The notes under the pieces are model-generated. The model worked only from the letters and a program-made list of their open reading frames with translations, was not told the DNA's origin and did no database searches. Made by a program: the position numbers and the translations under genes. From contig NZ_JAGILA010000003.1 in the NCBI RefSeq assembly GCF_017874595.1, forward strand, positions 62,001 to 126,000: a stretch of 64,000 bases of DNA. The letters run 5' to 3'. Every line of letters begins with the position of its first letter. The first letter of the stretch is position 1. This document shows, piece by piece, positions 9,408-19,635 of this stretch. Source of the DNA: Sinorhizobium kostiense (GTDB lineage: Bacteria > Pseudomonadota > Alphaproteobacteria > Rhizobiales > Rhizobiaceae).

Positions 9408-9805
9408 TTGAGTTCTCCTTCGGCCACCATTGGCCGTTGGAAGAACGCGCAAATTCCAAGTTCAAGGCGGCCGCTTCCGGATGGTCTGGTCTCGTGGGTC
9501 GAGGATCAGTTTGCTGCCGTTAGGCGACGGTGACTTCAACCACCGCTTCCGTCCCTGAAGAAACGCTCACCGCCGGATCGACCCAAAAGCCGATTCGTTC
9601 AGACTGCTGCGACGCAATTTCCCGTCATGCTCCCATGCCCCCTCAGGCTGCAAGGCAAACCGCGGCGCGACGGTAGCAATGAAAGGCGCGCCTTTGTCTT
9701 ACGGACAGCTCACATCCATTCCAAAACGGAAGCAATTCCCCGCGCGCGATATGTCCCCTGCCCGTCAACGCGACCTACAGGAATACGCCTTTAGGCGGGC
9801 TTCAA
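9408..9805. other. Degenerate spacer
   Basis: About 400 bases with no intact gene. Short stretches look like eroded coding sequence (for example LVSWVEDQFAAV around 9485-9520), but I cannot assign them. It lies between the dead integrase and the convergent two-gene cassette. Confidence 0.4.
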
Positions 9806-10516
9806 TTACAGGAGGCTCTGTACCATCACGAAAGGCGACTTGGATGCCTCGCCTCGCCTCATCTGCGAGAGATACATATCGAAGTTGTGAACGACGCAAA
9901 CCCTGAACTTCCGTTTTGCAAACCCCTTCAGAGCCTTGCTTGAGGTTGCAGTCAGATACCCTAGCGTGATCAGAGAAGGTGGGAAGTGGTCGTCGGCAGG
10001 TAGGCCTGCCTTCGGCTTTTTGAGCTTTGAAGGCGCAATTTCGTGCACAATTCCTATGAACTGAGCGAGTAGCATCGGGTAGACCACCAGCTTTTTCACT
10101 TCAGCGAATGTCGCCAGCGCGTTGTTGTCCAGCGCCACCCATTTTTGCTTTGGTTTAGCCTTTGGCACCTTGTCATCGCCAACAACGACAGCGACGTCGA
10201 CGACGTAGACTGCCTCGTCCTTGTGGCCACCCATCACCGACAAATTGGAATGTATCTCGTAAAGCTCGTCACCTTTGACACACTTGAACCACGAGAAATT
10301 ATAAGGATGCCCACGAGATGACAGCTTGGCCACGAAGAGGCCGTTAATCGCGTTCTCCACCGTGACCGTAAACCCGGCCAGTCGGTAATGTTCGGTCGCC
10401 ATGGTGAGGGCGCCCAACTCCAGAAGGGCAGTCTCTCTAACCGCCAGGTGCTGGAACTGAACGGAGTGCTTGTTGATGAAGGCTTTGAGCTCTTTCTCAA
10501 TGTTGTCGACGTTCAA
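9806..10516 (-). CDS. Hypothetical protein, possible PD-(D/E)xK-type; second gene of a two-gene cassette
   Basis: A 236-residue protein of unknown family. A central region reads YVVDVAVVVGDD, then about 30 residues later FAEVKKL, giving D107 and E139-x-K141, the spacing of a PD-(D/E)xK nuclease core. This is a motif impression only. It overlaps the upstream gene by four bases (10513-10516), so the two are translationally coupled. It lies in a patch of restriction-like and mobile-element genes, so a defence role is plausible but unproven. Confidence 0.6.
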   Translation of the reverse strand: MNVDNIEKELKAFINKHSVQFQHLAVRETALLELGALTMATEHYRLAGFTVTVENAINGLFVAKLSSRGHPYNFSWFKCVKGDELYEIHSNLSVMGGHKDEAVYVVDVAVVVGDDKVPKAKPKQKWVALDNNALATFAEVKKLVVYPMLLAQFIGIVHEIAPSKLKKPKAGLPADDHFPPSLITLGYLTATSSKALKGFAKRKFRVCVVHNFDMYLSQMRRGEASKSPFVMVQSLL

Positions 10517-10962
10517 CGTTCTCTCGCAAACATCTTCGCGGCCACCTCGCTCAAACTGCTGCTTTCAACAACGAGGTCTTCGATTTCGAGCTTAACTATC
10601 AACTTAGAGAGTTCCTGACGAAGGTTCTTTCCTTCCACGACTGCCGAGGAATCTTGGCTGATTTCGTCCCGCCCGATGCGGAAGCCGCGTGTTTGAGGCG
10701 CGCCTTCAGATCCCGGAGGTGTTCGCGTTGCCACGCTGATGCAGTCATTCATGATCCAGAACTGGCTGTTTACAGTGGACCAGATCCTACGGATGGCGAC
10801 GATGAGCAGGAATTTGTCCAGTCTGTCACCGCTGATCTCGACGCGGGCGTCCTTCGCGATATCAGGGACTACCGCAGCAACGGCGTCAACGTAGCCGTTC
10901 ACACCCTCTCTCAAAGAGTAGGGCAGTCGCTCGGTAATGCTTTGAACTTGTCGGCTTGGCAT
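10513..10962 (-). CDS. Hypothetical protein, first gene of a two-gene cassette
   Basis: A 149-residue protein starting at ATG 10962 that I do not recognise. It has no membrane segment or signal peptide. A helical start (SITERLPYSLREGVNGYVDAV) is followed by a basic middle with WSTVNSQFWIMND and an acidic C-terminal helix (LRQELSKLIVKLEIED). It is coupled to the gene at 9806-10516. The conserved pairing may be the best clue to function: a two-component nuclease or toxin-type module would fit, but nothing specific is visible. Confidence 0.55.
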   Translation of the reverse strand: MPSRQVQSITERLPYSLREGVNGYVDAVAAVVPDIAKDARVEISGDRLDKFLLIVAIRRIWSTVNSQFWIMNDCISVATRTPPGSEGAPQTRGFRIGRDEISQDSSAVVEGKNLRQELSKLIVKLEIEDLVVESSSLSEVAAKMFARER

Positions 10963-11299
10963 CGGTTACTTGGCAGCAAAACTGGGTCCAATCACTAACA
11001 AACCCGTTCCCTCGTCACGTCAAGCTAGATCCACCGGCTTGTTCTCCATCGCCAATACTCGTATTCGGCCGCGACCAGGCTGAACCGGAGGCAGTGGAAT
11101 GATGCCATTGCCGGCGAAACGATTTTTGTGACCGATACGAGGCGCATTCCCGTTCGTACAGTTCCGGCCACAGGTCAGTGGGACGCGGCCGATCATGCGC
11201 ATTACGAGAAATAGCCTTGAACAGGGGTCCGCACGCCACATTGACTGACAACAAGAATTCGCTTGTGTCAACGAAAAACTCTGACCATGAGGAAATTCC

Positions 11300-12749
11300 T
11301 TGATTATCGAATTGACGCCGGAAGATGTAAGGGCCGCGCGCGCTCTGGTGCAGTGGTCGCAAGATGACCTAGCTAAGGCGGCGGGCGTAGGCGTGTCTAC
11401 CATCGCTGACTTTGAGAAAGCCGCGCGGAAGCCGATCGCCAACAATTTGGCCGCCATCCGGCACGCGTTCGAGCGAGTGAATATTATTTTTACACTGACC
11501 GGCCCGGCGATGTACGGAGCCGTCGTGCTATACCTCATGACTGACGACGACGGCGCCTTGATGGTGTTCCGCTATCGGCCAGAGCACGCCGCCGCCGTTC
11601 AGGAAATCGTCAGCACCTTTGGCACAATCGATGGCGATCGCGTCCAGCTTACGATCGATCAATTGGTTACGCCCGAAATGCGTAGCGCACTCGATGAACT
11701 GGTGATGCGCTACGGCGCGGCGGTGCCGCAGCTCAACAGGCTAAAGCAGAAAATTGGGCAGGTGCCCGACGGCAAGTACTTCTTGCTACTTCCGGACGCG
11801 CCAGCTTCGGCGAAGGACCGCTTGGCGCTGGAGAACTATTTACACGCACTCAATAATCCTGAGGCCCCACCGCCCAAAGTCGCGTCGAACGATCTGTTCG
11901 GCCCGCTGCTTGATCTCTATGACGCGAAGAACCCTCGCACTGACCGCAACACCGTGATCGGCACTGGCAAGAGGCCGCGCACCTGCCGCTTTTGTCACCG
12001 TACCGCTAACGAGACGTCCTTCAAGAAAGTCGCGCACGTAACTCGGCAACGACCATCTAAAGTCGGCCGAGGAATGCGACGAATGTAACGAGTACTTCGG
12101 CCAAGAGACCGAACCGTCACTAATCGGAATGTTGGATGTGCAGCGCGTGTTTCTCGGCACTCAAGGACGAGGCAAGAACAACGGGCGGCCGAAACTGAAG
12201 TTCGGCAGCGACACCCTTATGCACGATGGTCAAAAGGTGGTGGTGCAGGCGCATGCCGTTTCCAAGCCTGACGCCGACACGCTCGAAGTCACGCTCGGCC
12301 GCGGCGCTCGCCTGGTACCGATGTCAGTTTACCGTGCTCTGGTGAAAATCGTTGTGTCGGTCCTCGATGAGGAACTCCTGCCAGATTTGACGAAGACTTT
12401 CGAATGGGTGCGATACGGCCTGCACTCGGACCAGCCCTTGCCTAAGGTGGAGATGGCGACGATCGACCTACCTCCAGACCCGTCAGCGCAGATCACCGTG
12501 TATACCCGTCGGACGCCGCATCCCCGATTGCCGCACGTCATCGGGGAGTTCAGGTTGGGCTGCTACGTTTTGGTCTTTGCAGTTCCCTTCTCAACTCAAG
12601 ACCAATGGGGCCTGGTTGGCTTCTTCGAAGATGTGAACTTCCAAGACACGTTCCGCCACTACGTAGCAGCCGCGCAGTGGACGGAGTGGGATCTGAGTGG
12701 CACGAAACCGATGGCGCTTTCTCCGCGCCTGAGGTTCGTCAAGGGCTGA
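11300..12749 (+). pseudogene. XRE-HNH endonuclease fusion, frameshifted
   Basis: The first part (TTG 11300 to 12088, 262 residues) begins with an XRE helix-turn-helix (LVQWSQDDLAKAAGVGVSTIADFE, split over two helices), then a linker, then CRFC and FKKVAHV, the opening of an HNH domain. At about 12030 the frame changes: the second frame continues LGNDHLKSAEE, CDECNEYFG and on to 12749 with an HNH-associated C-terminus. Together they spell a typical C-x2-C...AHVIPE..LGN...CDECN HNH enzyme, so a small deletion near 12030 broke one gene. The downstream half from ATG 12129 could still be translated alone. Before decay it would have been a DNA-binding nuclease, perhaps defence related. Confidence 0.72.
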
Positions 12750-13283
12750 CCTTCGGCCCAGCCGACTTGCTACCGTTTCACCCAGGACCGCTTGTCACCG
12801 TGTCAGCCTTGAGGCCCGGGAATGAACCGAGATTGTCCGGGTTGAGAGTACGTCCTCTGCCAAGCTTATCCGGAACCGGACTTTCGCGACTTTACCCCAA
12901 CTTGCCCACTCGCAAGGCTGGCAGGGATTGGCTGCTTTTGGGAGATCCCAAAAGCATCCTGAACGACCAGGATGAAGGCGCGAAGCGGTCGTTCGTGAAC
13001 CGCGGCTGGAAAATCGTTTTCGGGCCGACTGCGGACGACGATGTCATCTCGTCACGGCTAGGGAAAAGCGCGAAAGGCGCTTGACCTCGACACGCCGATT
13101 AGAGAAGCGCCGCCCGAAGGGCGGAAACCGGGACCGACTGCCCCGATAAGCGGTTCCGTTCCTCCTTATCTGACTTGACGTGCGGTCTGTTATTGCGGTT
13201 TATCGCAGCGCGCGAGGGTAGGCACTGAGACAGACACTAGCGATAGGCGGGGGCTCTATCGCTGAAAGTACATGGAGAAGTGC
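12750..13283. other. Intergenic spacer
   Basis: No gene I can support. One open frame overlaps the end of the XRE-HNH remnant and runs to about 13084, but its composition is unlike a protein. The last 100 bases should hold the promoter of the XRE gene that follows. Confidence 0.4.
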
Positions 13284-13718
13284 ATGCTGAATCCTAGCCC
13301 CGACAAATCGAAGGGAAAGCCTGAACCGGTCGATATTCATGTCGGCCGTCGAATTCGGATGCGCCGAGTGTGGATGAACGTCACACAGATGGCTCTTGCG
13401 AAGGCTATCGGAGTGACGTTTCAGCAGGTACAAAAATACGAGAAAGGCACCAACCGCGTAGGTGCAAGCCGACTTCAGCAGATCGCACACGCGCTGGATG
13501 CGCCAGTTTCTTATTTCTTCGAGGATATGCCCGACGCTGCGGCAGTCGACGGCGGCGACCGCAGCGGCCAAAAGAGGCTGCAAACAGAAATCATGGAGTT
13601 CGCGTCAAGCCATGAAGGTCTTGCGCTCATTCGCGCCTTCTCCCGCATCACCGACCAAAAGGTGCGGAGCCGGACCCTCGGCCTTGTGAAAGCGCTCGCC
13701 GAACAGAATCCGTCATGA
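13284..13718 (+). CDS. XRE-family transcriptional regulator
   Basis: A 144-residue regulator. After a short basic tail, residues about 15-75 form a classic XRE helix-turn-helix (VGRRIRMRRVWMNVTQMALA, then VTFQQVQKYEKGTNRVGASRL) ending in the APVSYFFEDM segment typical of rhizobial phage-like repressors. The C-terminus is helical. I chose ATG 13284 because GGAGAA lies just upstream; ATG 13272 would add four residues. A damaged small gene follows at once. Confidence 0.88.
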   Translation: MLNPSPDKSKGKPEPVDIHVGRRIRMRRVWMNVTQMALAKAIGVTFQQVQKYEKGTNRVGASRLQQIAHALDAPVSYFFEDMPDAAAVDGGDRSGQKRLQTEIMEFASSHEGLALIRAFSRITDQKVRSRTLGLVKALAEQNPS

Positions 13719-13746
13719 GTCTCGCGACAGATTCATTTCTGAGTTA

Positions 13747-14004
13747 ATGCGCGCCGCAAACGAGCCCGAGAAGCTGTCGCCTTATGAAGTCAGCGGTCTT
13801 CTCGATCGCTCGATTGATACGATACGCGACATGCGCGAGCAGACAGGAATCGCCCATGGCGCCAAGGACGTGCTGAGAGGGCTTTGAGTAGCGTCTGAGC
13901 GCGCCCGCGACCTTTCCACCACAGATATCAGAGATGCCCTGGTCGATGCCGCTGACATTATCAGAGCATTGAAGATTGTGCTTGAAGGGAAGACCGAGCT
14001 CTAA
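13747..14004 (+). pseudogene. Small helical rhizobial protein gene with internal stop
   Basis: A frame of 86 codons (ATG 13747 to TAA 14002) interrupted by TGA at 13885. Before the stop it reads SGLLDRSIDTIRDMREQTGIAHGA, after it DLSTTDIRDALVDAADIIRAL, both clearly coding-like. A second decayed copy of the same gene lies at 61249-61504 (DRAIDTIRDSREQAG... and RDSLVGAADVIRTL in another frame), which supports a real gene family. Function unknown. Confidence 0.6.
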
Positions 14005-14861
14005 TGCGGATGACCGTGGCGGCTGCAATTGCGAGTGCCCGCGCCTGGGGCGGCGCGGGTACTCATAAAACAGGTTGGACCTGACGCCGCTTGAGGGACG
14101 GCGCAGCGTGAAAATTCGTCGCGTATGTCTTTCTTCCGAAGTTTCTCATGTGTCTCTGCAAATCCTGCAACCATGGTCATCCGAACAGTCAATGCGACGT
14201 TTTCTCGGACTTGTGTGTTACCCACGGCATGGCCAGGACCTCTTCGACGAAGCCGCCGGCTGAGCCGCCAGGCCCCGCCGACTCTCCGCGTCCATCCAAG
14301 GACTGCGCATCCTTGGTCGACAAGGCGCCGAAAGGGTGTGGCGCCGCCCCTACCCGCACTAGCCGTACGATGCAAAAGACCCCGAGGCCGGGAGGAGGCG
14401 TCGGGGTCCTTGAACTTGATCGGCTCCTTGGGAGGAGGAGTGGAACCGATCGACGTCCTGCGCAGTGGGAGGAGGTACTGCGCTGACAATGGCGAAGATA
14501 AACCATCCGCCATCATTGAATAGTACCTTAGGTTACAGGGCAGCATTGCTGAGAACGCATAGCACAGGCGCCTCATTCATGCGCGCGACGGAACCCGTAC
14601 ACCGGCATCAAACGGAAGCGATAATTGTGAGTTCCCTCTAATAAAGCTGCTTGTGATACTTATGAGACAGCCGTGTCGCCACGTGCTGAGGTGACACGAC
14701 CACCGAGCACCAACCTGCCCGCGGATGTCCGATAATGACCTGTACCAGTTCTCGCCGCGATGTTGATCACGTCGGCGAAGGTCGCGTCGAGAACGTGCGA
14801 GGGGCGACCGCTGGTCGTCTCTCGCCCTTCCACCAACGCGGACGCCCCTTTTTGAAGGGCC
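14005..14861. other. Gene-poor stretch with one stable hairpin
   Basis: No intact gene. Several short frames exist but none looks like protein. A strong inverted repeat at 14378-14408 is the only clear structure. Confidence 0.45.
14378..14408. repeat. Hairpin, possible terminator
   Basis: Perfect eight-base arms GACCCCGA and TCGGGGTC, extended by GCC/GGC after a one-base mismatch on each side, with a seven-base loop. There is no strong T-tract after it, so factor-independent termination is uncertain; it may terminate or stabilise a transcript. Confidence 0.5.
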
Positions 14862-15938
14862 CTACCGCCTGTGGGACCGTGTGTTCCCCTTTCGAAAAAC
14901 GATTGTCGTGGGGCTGCCGGTCGGGATGACTTGGCCTGTCGGAACAAGATTGCCGGGCTCACATTGTCTGAATTCGACAATGGTGTCGCTGTCTTCGTTA
15001 GCGACATAGAGGTGCTTTTCATCTGGCTCGAAAGCAAAAAACCTGGGCGTGGTGCCTTGGCTCGGCAGCCAGTATGGATTTGCCGGCTTTCCATCACTGC
15101 CTAGGCGGAAAACTGCGATCGAGTCGTGGCCTCGGTTCGAGGCATACAGGTAGTCGCCACCTTTTGATAATGCTATCTCCGATGCGCGGTTGTCGCCTGA
15201 ATAGTCCCTGGGGAGGGACGATACGGTATCGATCGGGTGTAAGCTGCCGTTGTCATCGTCGAAGTCGTAAGTGGTGACGGTCGAATCCAGCTCGTTCAGA
15301 ACATAGGCCAGCGCCCTCACGGGGTGAAAGGCGAGGTGCCGTGGACCGCTTGCCTCCCGGCAGCGGCATCGCGCCGCTTCCTCCAACGTTCCGTTTCCAG
15401 GATCGAGCTTGAAGGACACGATCTGGTCGAAACCTTTCTCCGGCACAAGGATCCACTTTCCCGACGGGCTAAAGGGGACTTGATGTGGTCTGCCGTAGTT
15501 CTGTTCATCGCGGTGAGGACCCAGCTTGCCGGCCATTGCCGCAAGATGGCTCACAGGCCCGAGATTACCGGTGGATGAGACTGGCAGGCTGACGATGCTG
15601 TCGGTGCGATAGTTCGCAATGATAAGCCATCCGTGCGTTGGATCGAGCGCAAGGTGAACCGGGTTCCGGCCGCGAGTACGTTGGCGATCGATATTCCGCA
15701 GAAGACCGGTTTCAGGATCGATCGAGTAGGACGTCACGAGATCAAGATCGCCGTGGACGGAATAGAGAATGTCCAGCATCGGGTGCAGGGCGAGGAAAGA
15801 CGGATTAGGTTCGGTTTCGAGGAGTTGCAGCAAGCTCCATTGCGAGCTCTGCCCGTCGATCCTGTAGACGCTGATGCCTCGGCCTCTTGCATTGCGTTCT
15901 TCGGTCGTGCGGCATCCGACATATGCGAACAAACTCAC
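14862..15938 (-). CDS. Lactonase-family seven-bladed beta-propeller protein
   Basis: About 359 residues of the 6-phosphogluconolactonase (Pgl, YbhE-like) beta-propeller family. Repeating blade motifs are clear: NPSFLALHPMLDILYSVH, NPVHLALDPTHGWLIIAN, GPRHLAFHPVRALAYVLNEL and TPRFFAFEPDEKHLYVAN, the last typical of the family C-terminus. The probable role is hydrolysis of a sugar lactone in the cytoplasm; family members vary in substrate. GTG 15938 is preferred because GGAGG lies five bases upstream; an in-frame ATG at 15950 adds four residues. It stands alone, with decayed DNA on both sides. Confidence 0.88.
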   Translation of the reverse strand: MSLFAYVGCRTTEERNARGRGISVYRIDGQSSQWSLLQLLETEPNPSFLALHPMLDILYSVHGDLDLVTSYSIDPETGLLRNIDRQRTRGRNPVHLALDPTHGWLIIANYRTDSIVSLPVSSTGNLGPVSHLAAMAGKLGPHRDEQNYGRPHQVPFSPSGKWILVPEKGFDQIVSFKLDPGNGTLEEAARCRCREASGPRHLAFHPVRALAYVLNELDSTVTTYDFDDDNGSLHPIDTVSSLPRDYSGDNRASEIALSKGGDYLYASNRGHDSIAVFRLGSDGKPANPYWLPSQGTTPRFFAFEPDEKHLYVANEDSDTIVEFRQCEPGNLVPTGQVIPTGSPTTIVFRKGNTRSHRR

Positions 15939-15950
15939 TTTTGCCTCCAT

Positions 15951-18045
15951 TCGAGAGGTCTTCCGCCAGTAGGCCTTGCCGAGCCAACTGGCCGGACACT
16001 AAACCAGGGTTACTGAGAGACCGTGACACTCGCGGACTTGATGACGTCCGCCGAGCGCTGCTTCTCTGCGGCGATCAGATCGCCGACGTTACCCCGCCGC
16101 GCTCATCCGACTTTGGAACGTCCGCACCGAGACCATCCAAGGCCTTGCGAAACTCCGGTCATACAGTGAGATAAGCGCGCACCGGGTCGGTGTGGATGAA
16201 CTGGAAATCACCCGTCGTCTCGGCAAACTGTCGATCGTCTTCTGCGTCACGGTAATCAACTCGAAGACGCCGAGTTCCTTGCCGATCAGATCCTTAATAT
16301 CGGAAAGTGAATTTCTTGCGACATGTTCGTCCTGAGGAGGTACCCTCGGGCCGCTCGGGCAGGCTCTAGAAAGTGGGACGATTGACGTTAACCAACAGCT
16401 GTTCAATCGTGAGCTGACCACGGATCGACGGGAATGCGCCCACGCCATGAGCCATCGAGGGCTTGCCGGCAAGTGGAAGGAAGGCGGTGCGTAGCTGCGA
16501 TTGATCACGGCGGCAAGCGCCTTCTCGATTTCATCGCGTCCTCCGGTCGCTCGGCTGTAGCGCTGGGCCCGTCATGAGTTGCTGGAAACGTGTTGCCTGC
16601 CAAAACGTCTAGCTCTCAAGAAATCAACTTTGGACGGACGGGAATGCTGCGCGTTGCGGCATCTTCCGGCACGAAGCTGGCGCGGCTCCACGAGACGCTA
16701 AGCTGGACCAAGAACCTTGCCCCCAATCTGACGGCGCACCGAAAAACCTCCTCTCTCCTACTACCTCATCTTTTTCTAGTGCATGCCGTGACATTGAGAA
16801 AATTGATTTCTTGGATGACTCCCATTCGCAGTGTAGATGAACGAAGATACGCCTTAGGGGCCGTGATCTCATCTCTTCGTTGCGCGCGACGCGCTGATGC
16901 CGGACGGAATCTCACGGCTGCGGCACGCCAGCATCAATCTCAGTCAGAGAGCCATGAGTGCGGCCGTCGCCAGACTTTGCAACTTCGCACCTATTTCCGA
17001 CACGAGCTGTTATGATGCGGCGCCGCGAACTTCTGCCAACGCCGCGTGCTAAAGCACTCGCCTGCAGTTCGCGAGGCGCTGCTGCCGAACACGCGTTGCT
17101 CATTGTTCCTTTCGGGACCGGACTGTTTCGTTCAACTAAATCAGTCACCGCGACCGCACCGGCAGATTTTGCATGATGCATAAACCGGCGAATGATGCGG
17201 CCGCCCATACTCCAGATCATCATTACGATTTCGCCGGAATATTCCATTTTCTCGGCAAATCGTTGGAGAGCATCGACGGTCCTTGTGACCCGCAACTTTT
17301 GATGAGTAGATGCAACAATGGTCTTCCGAAGGCGAAAGGCCGCACCGATAAGAAGTCGAACTCGATCGCCTGTAAGCAATCGAGTTCGGACGGCCCCGCG
17401 GCTAGCCGGCGGCCATCAAGTTCCGCGCGATCTATGCCATATCCGCCAAGGTCTCTGATGGCCCTTTTTTGAGGGTGACGGCCGCAACGGCGTCGTCGTT
17501 GTGAGTACCGGATCAATACTCCCCAGTGGTGCCGTTTGAATGTTCCCGGTTGCGCCGTAGCCGTTTCTCCGGGAGGCGCCCCGGAGGACCGGCGGCGCGT
17601 CATCACCGATACTCTTTCCGATGGTCGGACGGGGGACTTGGGTGATCCAGCGGTTCCCCGAATGTGACCTTTGACAGCCATAGTATGGTCCAGCGATGCC
17701 GGATGCGGAGGCTAACCACCTCATCACGTCACATCCGGGTTAAGACCACTGGGGGCACCGTTCTTAATCTGCTTGTATCCAAACATTCCTTCGGGAGAAG
17801 CTTCGTTCATCAGGAACGAAACCACTCCTGCCGTCGTCACCAGCAACCGCTTCGCCCGACAAAGGCAGGCGTCGGCCCTGCCAGCCCGTGAGAACCGCGC
17901 AGAAACTGCTGGGCTTAGGGGTAAGTCACCGACAACAGATCCTCGCTGTCTCAGCCTTCGAGTGGTGCCCACGGGTGCCGGTGAGTGGAGAACGATTCAA
18001 TCCGGCGTCGGCGTGAGTGAATCAGACCTAGTGCTATTTATCTGA
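15951..18045. other. Decayed region of about 2 kb
   Basis: No intact gene is convincing. On the minus strand, 16090-16510 shows adjacent coding-like fragments in shifting frames (for example DIKDLIGKELGVFELITV, then FIHTDPVRAYLTV, a stop, PEFRKALDGLGADV), which looks like a gene broken by frameshifts; I cannot name it. The rest (16.5-18.0 kb) has only short frames of odd composition. This resembles the mutational debris common in symbiosis islands. Confidence 0.5.
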
Positions 18046-18726
18046 TCATTGTTTACCATGCGGCCCATCATAAATATACCAAGTGGCATCAGCAGGTACC
18101 ACATTCTTCGCCGTGCCTGTTGCGAGCCCGATACTCAGCGCCTTCTCGACGTCGGCAACAAGGTGAGTGTCTTCACTATAGGTAATCTTGTCTATCCTTT
18201 CATCGGAAAGGTTCGTGCAACTACGGTATATTGTTTTCAACTCGGTACGAGACGCCGATGCCTCTTGGCTGTTAATTATCTGGTTCGCCGCTAATTTCCC
18301 TTCAAACCATCTAGTTGGCGCATGCAGTAGGAATGACGTATCGTCCAAGACAAGGCGTTTTTGACCAGCGCAGTAGAGCATGGTAGCCGCCGAATTAACC
18401 TCTGATAGATTTATGGTTGTCACGGGCACCACGGAGCTCCTGATGACTTGATAGCCGACATTTCCGCTATCCACCTGCCCGCCCGAACTGCTGATATATA
18501 GATAAATGTCGTGCGCGGATTTGTACTTCAGATTAATTTCGTCGAGGGCGGATCCAAGGGCCGCGATCTTCTCCTGATTCACTTTACCCGTGTAAACGAT
18601 TTTGACGGTGCTCACTGACGGCGGAGAGGAGGCGTCGCTCATCACCCGAAGCATGGCAGCCTGTAGAGGCGTGCTGAAAGCCGACAGGGCAACGGCAGCG
18701 AGCAAGGATATTGACGTTCGTCTCAT
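18046..18726 (-). CDS. Exported ClpP-like serine protease
   Basis: A 226-residue protein with an N-terminal signal peptide (hydrophobic core LLAAVALSAFSTPLQA, residues about 8-23), then a ClpP/crotonase fold: IYLYISSSGGQVDSG (oxyanion-type glycines), the nucleophile Ser in VNSAATML and the His in FLLHAPTRW. ClpP is normally cytoplasmic and works with a ClpX/ClpA ATPase, so a secreted copy without such a partner is unusual. GAGGAA precedes the start. It lies 66 bases downstream of the phosphoribosyltransferase gene on the same strand and may be the third gene of a NifA-controlled operon. Confidence 0.82.
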   Translation of the reverse strand: MRRTSISLLAAVALSAFSTPLQAAMLRVMSDASSPPSVSTVKIVYTGKVNQEKIAALGSALDEINLKYKSAHDIYLYISSSGGQVDSGNVGYQVIRSSVVPVTTINLSEVNSAATMLYCAGQKRLVLDDTSFLLHAPTRWFEGKLAANQIINSQEASASRTELKTIYRSCTNLSDERIDKITYSEDTHLVADVEKALSIGLATGTAKNVVPADATWYIYDGPHGKQ

Positions 18727-18792
18727 AGGGCATTCCTCTTCTGTAGATTCGAGAATGGCATTCTTGGGTATACAACCTCTTTGAATACGACT

Positions 18793-19635
18793 TTATACCA
18801 CGAGTTTCTTTGCGGATTCCTGATGCTCTATTGCGTCACGGATTACACTCATGTTGGGTTCATACTCTCGAATTTTGTAATAGCCTTCGTGTAGGCAATT
18901 AAAATAAAGGCTCTTAAGGTATCTGGCACTTCTGAACCTTAAGAAATCGTGAAATAGCTCACTTGGATCTGCGGTGAGAATATATTTGATTTGGCGAGCG
19001 GTCATGTGATGACTTGGCTCCGCCACGATCTGATTCAGGTCGCTGATTGACTTAACCGCAGCAAAATTTATCTCGGACTCTATGTCGGGCCGGTCGCCCG
19101 TGTATCGAGCAAAATATAGGAAGAATGTTTTATTCTTGAGGTGTTGCTCGTGCATGAGCTCGACTAACCTGTTTTCGTGAGTGCCAGTGATCTTCACGTC
19201 GTCGACAAACAGAAGACAACGACCTTCGAAATGTTGCGCGTTGAAGTAGAACCTATCGCCGGCGATCAATGACTTACGATGTTCTCCTGACAGGAGTCCG
19301 TAGTCGTTCACGTAACTGATCTTTCGTGGGACAGTCGCATATTCCACGTGGTTGCCTTTGGCATCAACAATGTGGCTGTTGAGGCGATTGAGCAAATGCA
19401 TCGTCATTATAGTCGCTGCATTCGGAACAAAATTGTACGGCGACGAAATCATCAGGCAGCGACTGTCCAGTAGAGCGGGTGCGCTTTTTTGGAAGAACGC
19501 GTCCGCAATCTCGTAGCCCATCTCGCGGGCTGCTTCGTCGCAACCGAATTTCAAACGTGAATATTGTTCCGGTCGAAAGGGTGCATCCTCGATCGACTGA
19601 AATTCATGGAGCGCAAACTCCTGAAATTGCTTCAT
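18793..19635 (-). CDS. Phosphoribosyltransferase-domain protein
   Basis: A 280-residue protein with the PRPP-binding loop LLFVDDVKITGTHE (about residues 147-160), the hallmark of type I phosphoribosyltransferases. N-terminal EFQSIEDAPFRPEQYSRLKFG and ISSPYNFVPNAAT are characteristic of PRTases found with tellurite-resistance-type biosynthetic modules, where they accompany HAD phosphatases. ATG 19635 has GAGAGG upstream and overlaps the end of the HAD gene by 32 bases. It probably works with the HAD protein in making or salvaging a nucleoside-like metabolite; that is inference from the pairing. Confidence 0.8.
   Translation of the reverse strand: MKQFQEFALHEFQSIEDAPFRPEQYSRLKFGCDEAAREMGYEIADAFFQKSAPALLDSRCLMISSPYNFVPNAATIMTMHLLNRLNSHIVDAKGNHVEYATVPRKISYVNDYGLLSGEHRKSLIAGDRFYFNAQHFEGRCLLFVDDVKITGTHENRLVELMHEQHLKNKTFFLYFARYTGDRPDIESEINFAAVKSISDLNQIVAEPSHHMTARQIKYILTADPSELFHDFLRFRSARYLKSLYFNCLHEGYYKIREYEPNMSVIRDAIEHQESAKKLVV

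Noticed and set aside
12605..13084. 159-codon frame overlapping the end of the XRE-HNH remnant
   Set aside because: Overlaps real coding sequence in another frame and shows no motif; composition is unlike a protein.
14378..14408. CRISPR-like or phage attachment repeat
   Set aside because: Single hairpin with no spaced repeats, cas genes or tRNA nearby.
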